Below are positions 7,348 to 7,934 of a stretch of 7,934 nucleotides of DNA, piece by piece (within the stretch, counting starts at the first letter, position 1; each line of letters opens with the position of its first letter). The stretch is from Bermanella sp034111105. Its GTDB lineage: Bacteria > Pseudomonadota > Gammaproteobacteria > Pseudomonadales > Oceanobacteraceae. Under the pieces are notes generated by a model. It was not told the DNA's origin. It saw nothing but the letters and a program-made list of their open reading frames with translations, and did no database searches. The stretch is taken from positions 1-7,934 of the forward strand of contig JAWUXY010000085.1 in the NCBI GenBank assembly GCA_034111105.1, in the 5' to 3' direction. Position numbers and translations under genes: made by a program.

Positions 7348-7359
7348 GTTATCAATAAC
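7348..7359. repeat. Small palindrome in the adaptor leader
   Basis: GTTAT (7348-7352) and ATAAC (7355-7359) flank a CA centre, next to the AGGCCT palindrome at 7342-7347. They lie about 45-60 nt upstream of the adaptor start. Possible regulator site or chance; low confidence. Confidence 0.25.
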
Positions 7360-7387
7360 GAATCATTATGCGTGTGGACATTCAACC

Positions 7388-7409
7388 ATAATAGAAGTTT
7401 TACACTTCT
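7388..7409 (-). promoter_or_regulatory. Operator-like palindrome abutting a possible -10 of the efflux operon
   Basis: AGAAGT (7393-7398), spacer TTTAC, ACTTCT (7404-7409) is a perfect 6+6 inverted repeat, about 95-110 bp upstream of the adaptor ATG. On the minus strand it runs directly into TATTAT (7388-7393; 5 of 6 to a -10 box), so the dyad would occupy the spacer of that promoter, a common place for a repressor of an efflux operon. No good -35 matches (ATACAA at 16 nt), so the promoter part is tentative. No regulator gene is in the window. Confidence 0.4.
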
Positions 7410-7518
7410 TTGTATTTTAGCCGATAATAGGTGCAAAAAACGCCATAAAGCGGTTTAGAATGTGAGTAATCCACTTACTTATGTGTATACGCAATAACAA
7501 CCTAATATGGTTCTTTTA

Positions 7519-7547
7519 TTGAGCTAACACCCTATTTCAACTATAAT
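7519..7547 (+). promoter_or_regulatory. Sigma70-type promoter for the solute-binding protein gene
   Basis: TTGAGC (7519-7524) and a perfect TATAAT (7542-7547) are separated by exactly 17 nt. Predicted transcription start is near 7554-7555, leaving a leader of about 26 nt that contains the TAGGT ribosome site. This is the best promoter in the window. Confidence 0.7.
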
Positions 7548-7580
7548 TATGGCAATTCTGTGTCTTGGGACTAGGTATAA

Positions 7581-7934
7581 ATGAAGTGGCTAAAAACGAT
7601 CAGTATATTATTTTTAATAAGCCTGCTTGTGCCTAGATATGCCTTAAGTGAAGAGATCACAATTGCGGTAGGTGACTGGCCGCCCTATTTATCTAACAAA
7701 CTAAAACACAATGGCGTTATCGGCCACCTGTTAACCGATGTATTTAGCGAAGTAGGCTATGACGTAAAGTTCACCTTCTTTCCATGGTCTAGAGCCTACA
7801 GTGTAACCAAGGTTGGCAAGCAAGACATGACCGGCGTTTGGATGCACAAACCTGAACGCGAAAAGGATTTTTACTACAGCGATCCCGTGCTAAATGAGCA
7901 GTTCGTTTTTTTTCATCTAAAAACCACCCCTTTT
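7581..7934 (+). CDS. Family 3 periplasmic solute-binding protein, N-terminal part (cut by window edge)
   Basis: The plus strand opens at the ATG at 7581 and stays open for 118 codons to the edge. Residues 1-23 form a Sec signal peptide (MKWLKTISILFLISLL..., likely cleavage after ALS at 21-23). The mature protein starts EEITIAVGDWPPYLS (24-38), the typical first strand of SBP_bac_3 proteins, then GVIGHLLTDVFSEVGYDVKF (45-64), PWSRAYSVTKVGKQDMTGVW (68-87) and REKDFYYSDPVLNEQFVFFH (93-112). These periplasmic proteins bind amino acids or small organics, either for ABC import or as sensor-like proteins. The many marine copies with this PWSRAY pattern often lack a linked permease; none is visible here, but the right side is cut off. 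The ribosome site is AGG (7573-7575), 5 nt before the ATG. It is divergent from the efflux operon. Confidence 0.9.
   Translation, partial: MKWLKTISILFLISLLVPRYALSEEITIAVGDWPPYLSNKLKHNGVIGHLLTDVFSEVGYDVKFTFFPWSRAYSVTKVGKQDMTGVWMHKPEREKDFYYSDPVLNEQFVFFHLKTTPF

Noticed and set aside
7460..7485. CRP-like TGTGA half site upstream of the solute-binding gene
   Set aside because: The second half (TCACA) is absent at the required spacing; only a weak AGTAA/TTACT dyad is present.

Overview
The window reads as chromosomal DNA of a free-living, probably marine gammaproteobacterium. The RmlD-like protein resembles proteins of the Pseudomonas/Oceanospirillales type, the RND pump and periplasmic binding protein look like those of marine Gammaproteobacteria, and base composition is moderate with AT-rich intergenic regions. 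This placement comes from recalled protein families, not a search. I see no insertion sequences, integrases, tRNA or rRNA genes, CRISPR arrays or phage genes.

Layout, left to right. Five genes lie on the minus strand: the N-terminal 229 codons of a TonB-dependent outer-membrane receptor (1-689, cut by the window edge); a Xi-class glutathionyl-hydroquinone reductase of the YqjG/ECM4 family (899-1846); an RmlD-like Rossmann protein with a degenerate active site (1942-2796, start uncertain); an RND efflux permease of 1040 residues (3021-6143); and its membrane-fusion/adaptor partner (6140-7297). The last two overlap by an ATGA and form a clear two-gene efflux operon transcribed adaptor first. 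At the right edge a family 3 periplasmic solute-binding protein starts on the plus strand (7581 to the edge), divergent from the efflux operon, with a good sigma70-type promoter in the shared 283 bp gap.

The adaptor and permease form the inner-membrane and periplasmic parts of a tripartite pump. No TolC-like channel or regulator gene lies in the window, so the channel must be encoded elsewhere. The reductase and RmlD-like genes appear to be separate housekeeping or detoxification genes with their own spacing, not parts of the pump operon.

No gene-free stretch exceeds 300 bp. The gaps (690-898, 1847-1941, 2797-3020, 7298-7580) hold several palindromes, hairpins and one 14-bp tandem duplication, described individually. 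Overall this is an ordinary chromosomal region. The points worth a second look are the lysine-less TM10 motif of the pump, the lost catalytic residues of the RmlD-like protein, and the dyads near the efflux and reductase promoters. I found no convincing undescribed system.
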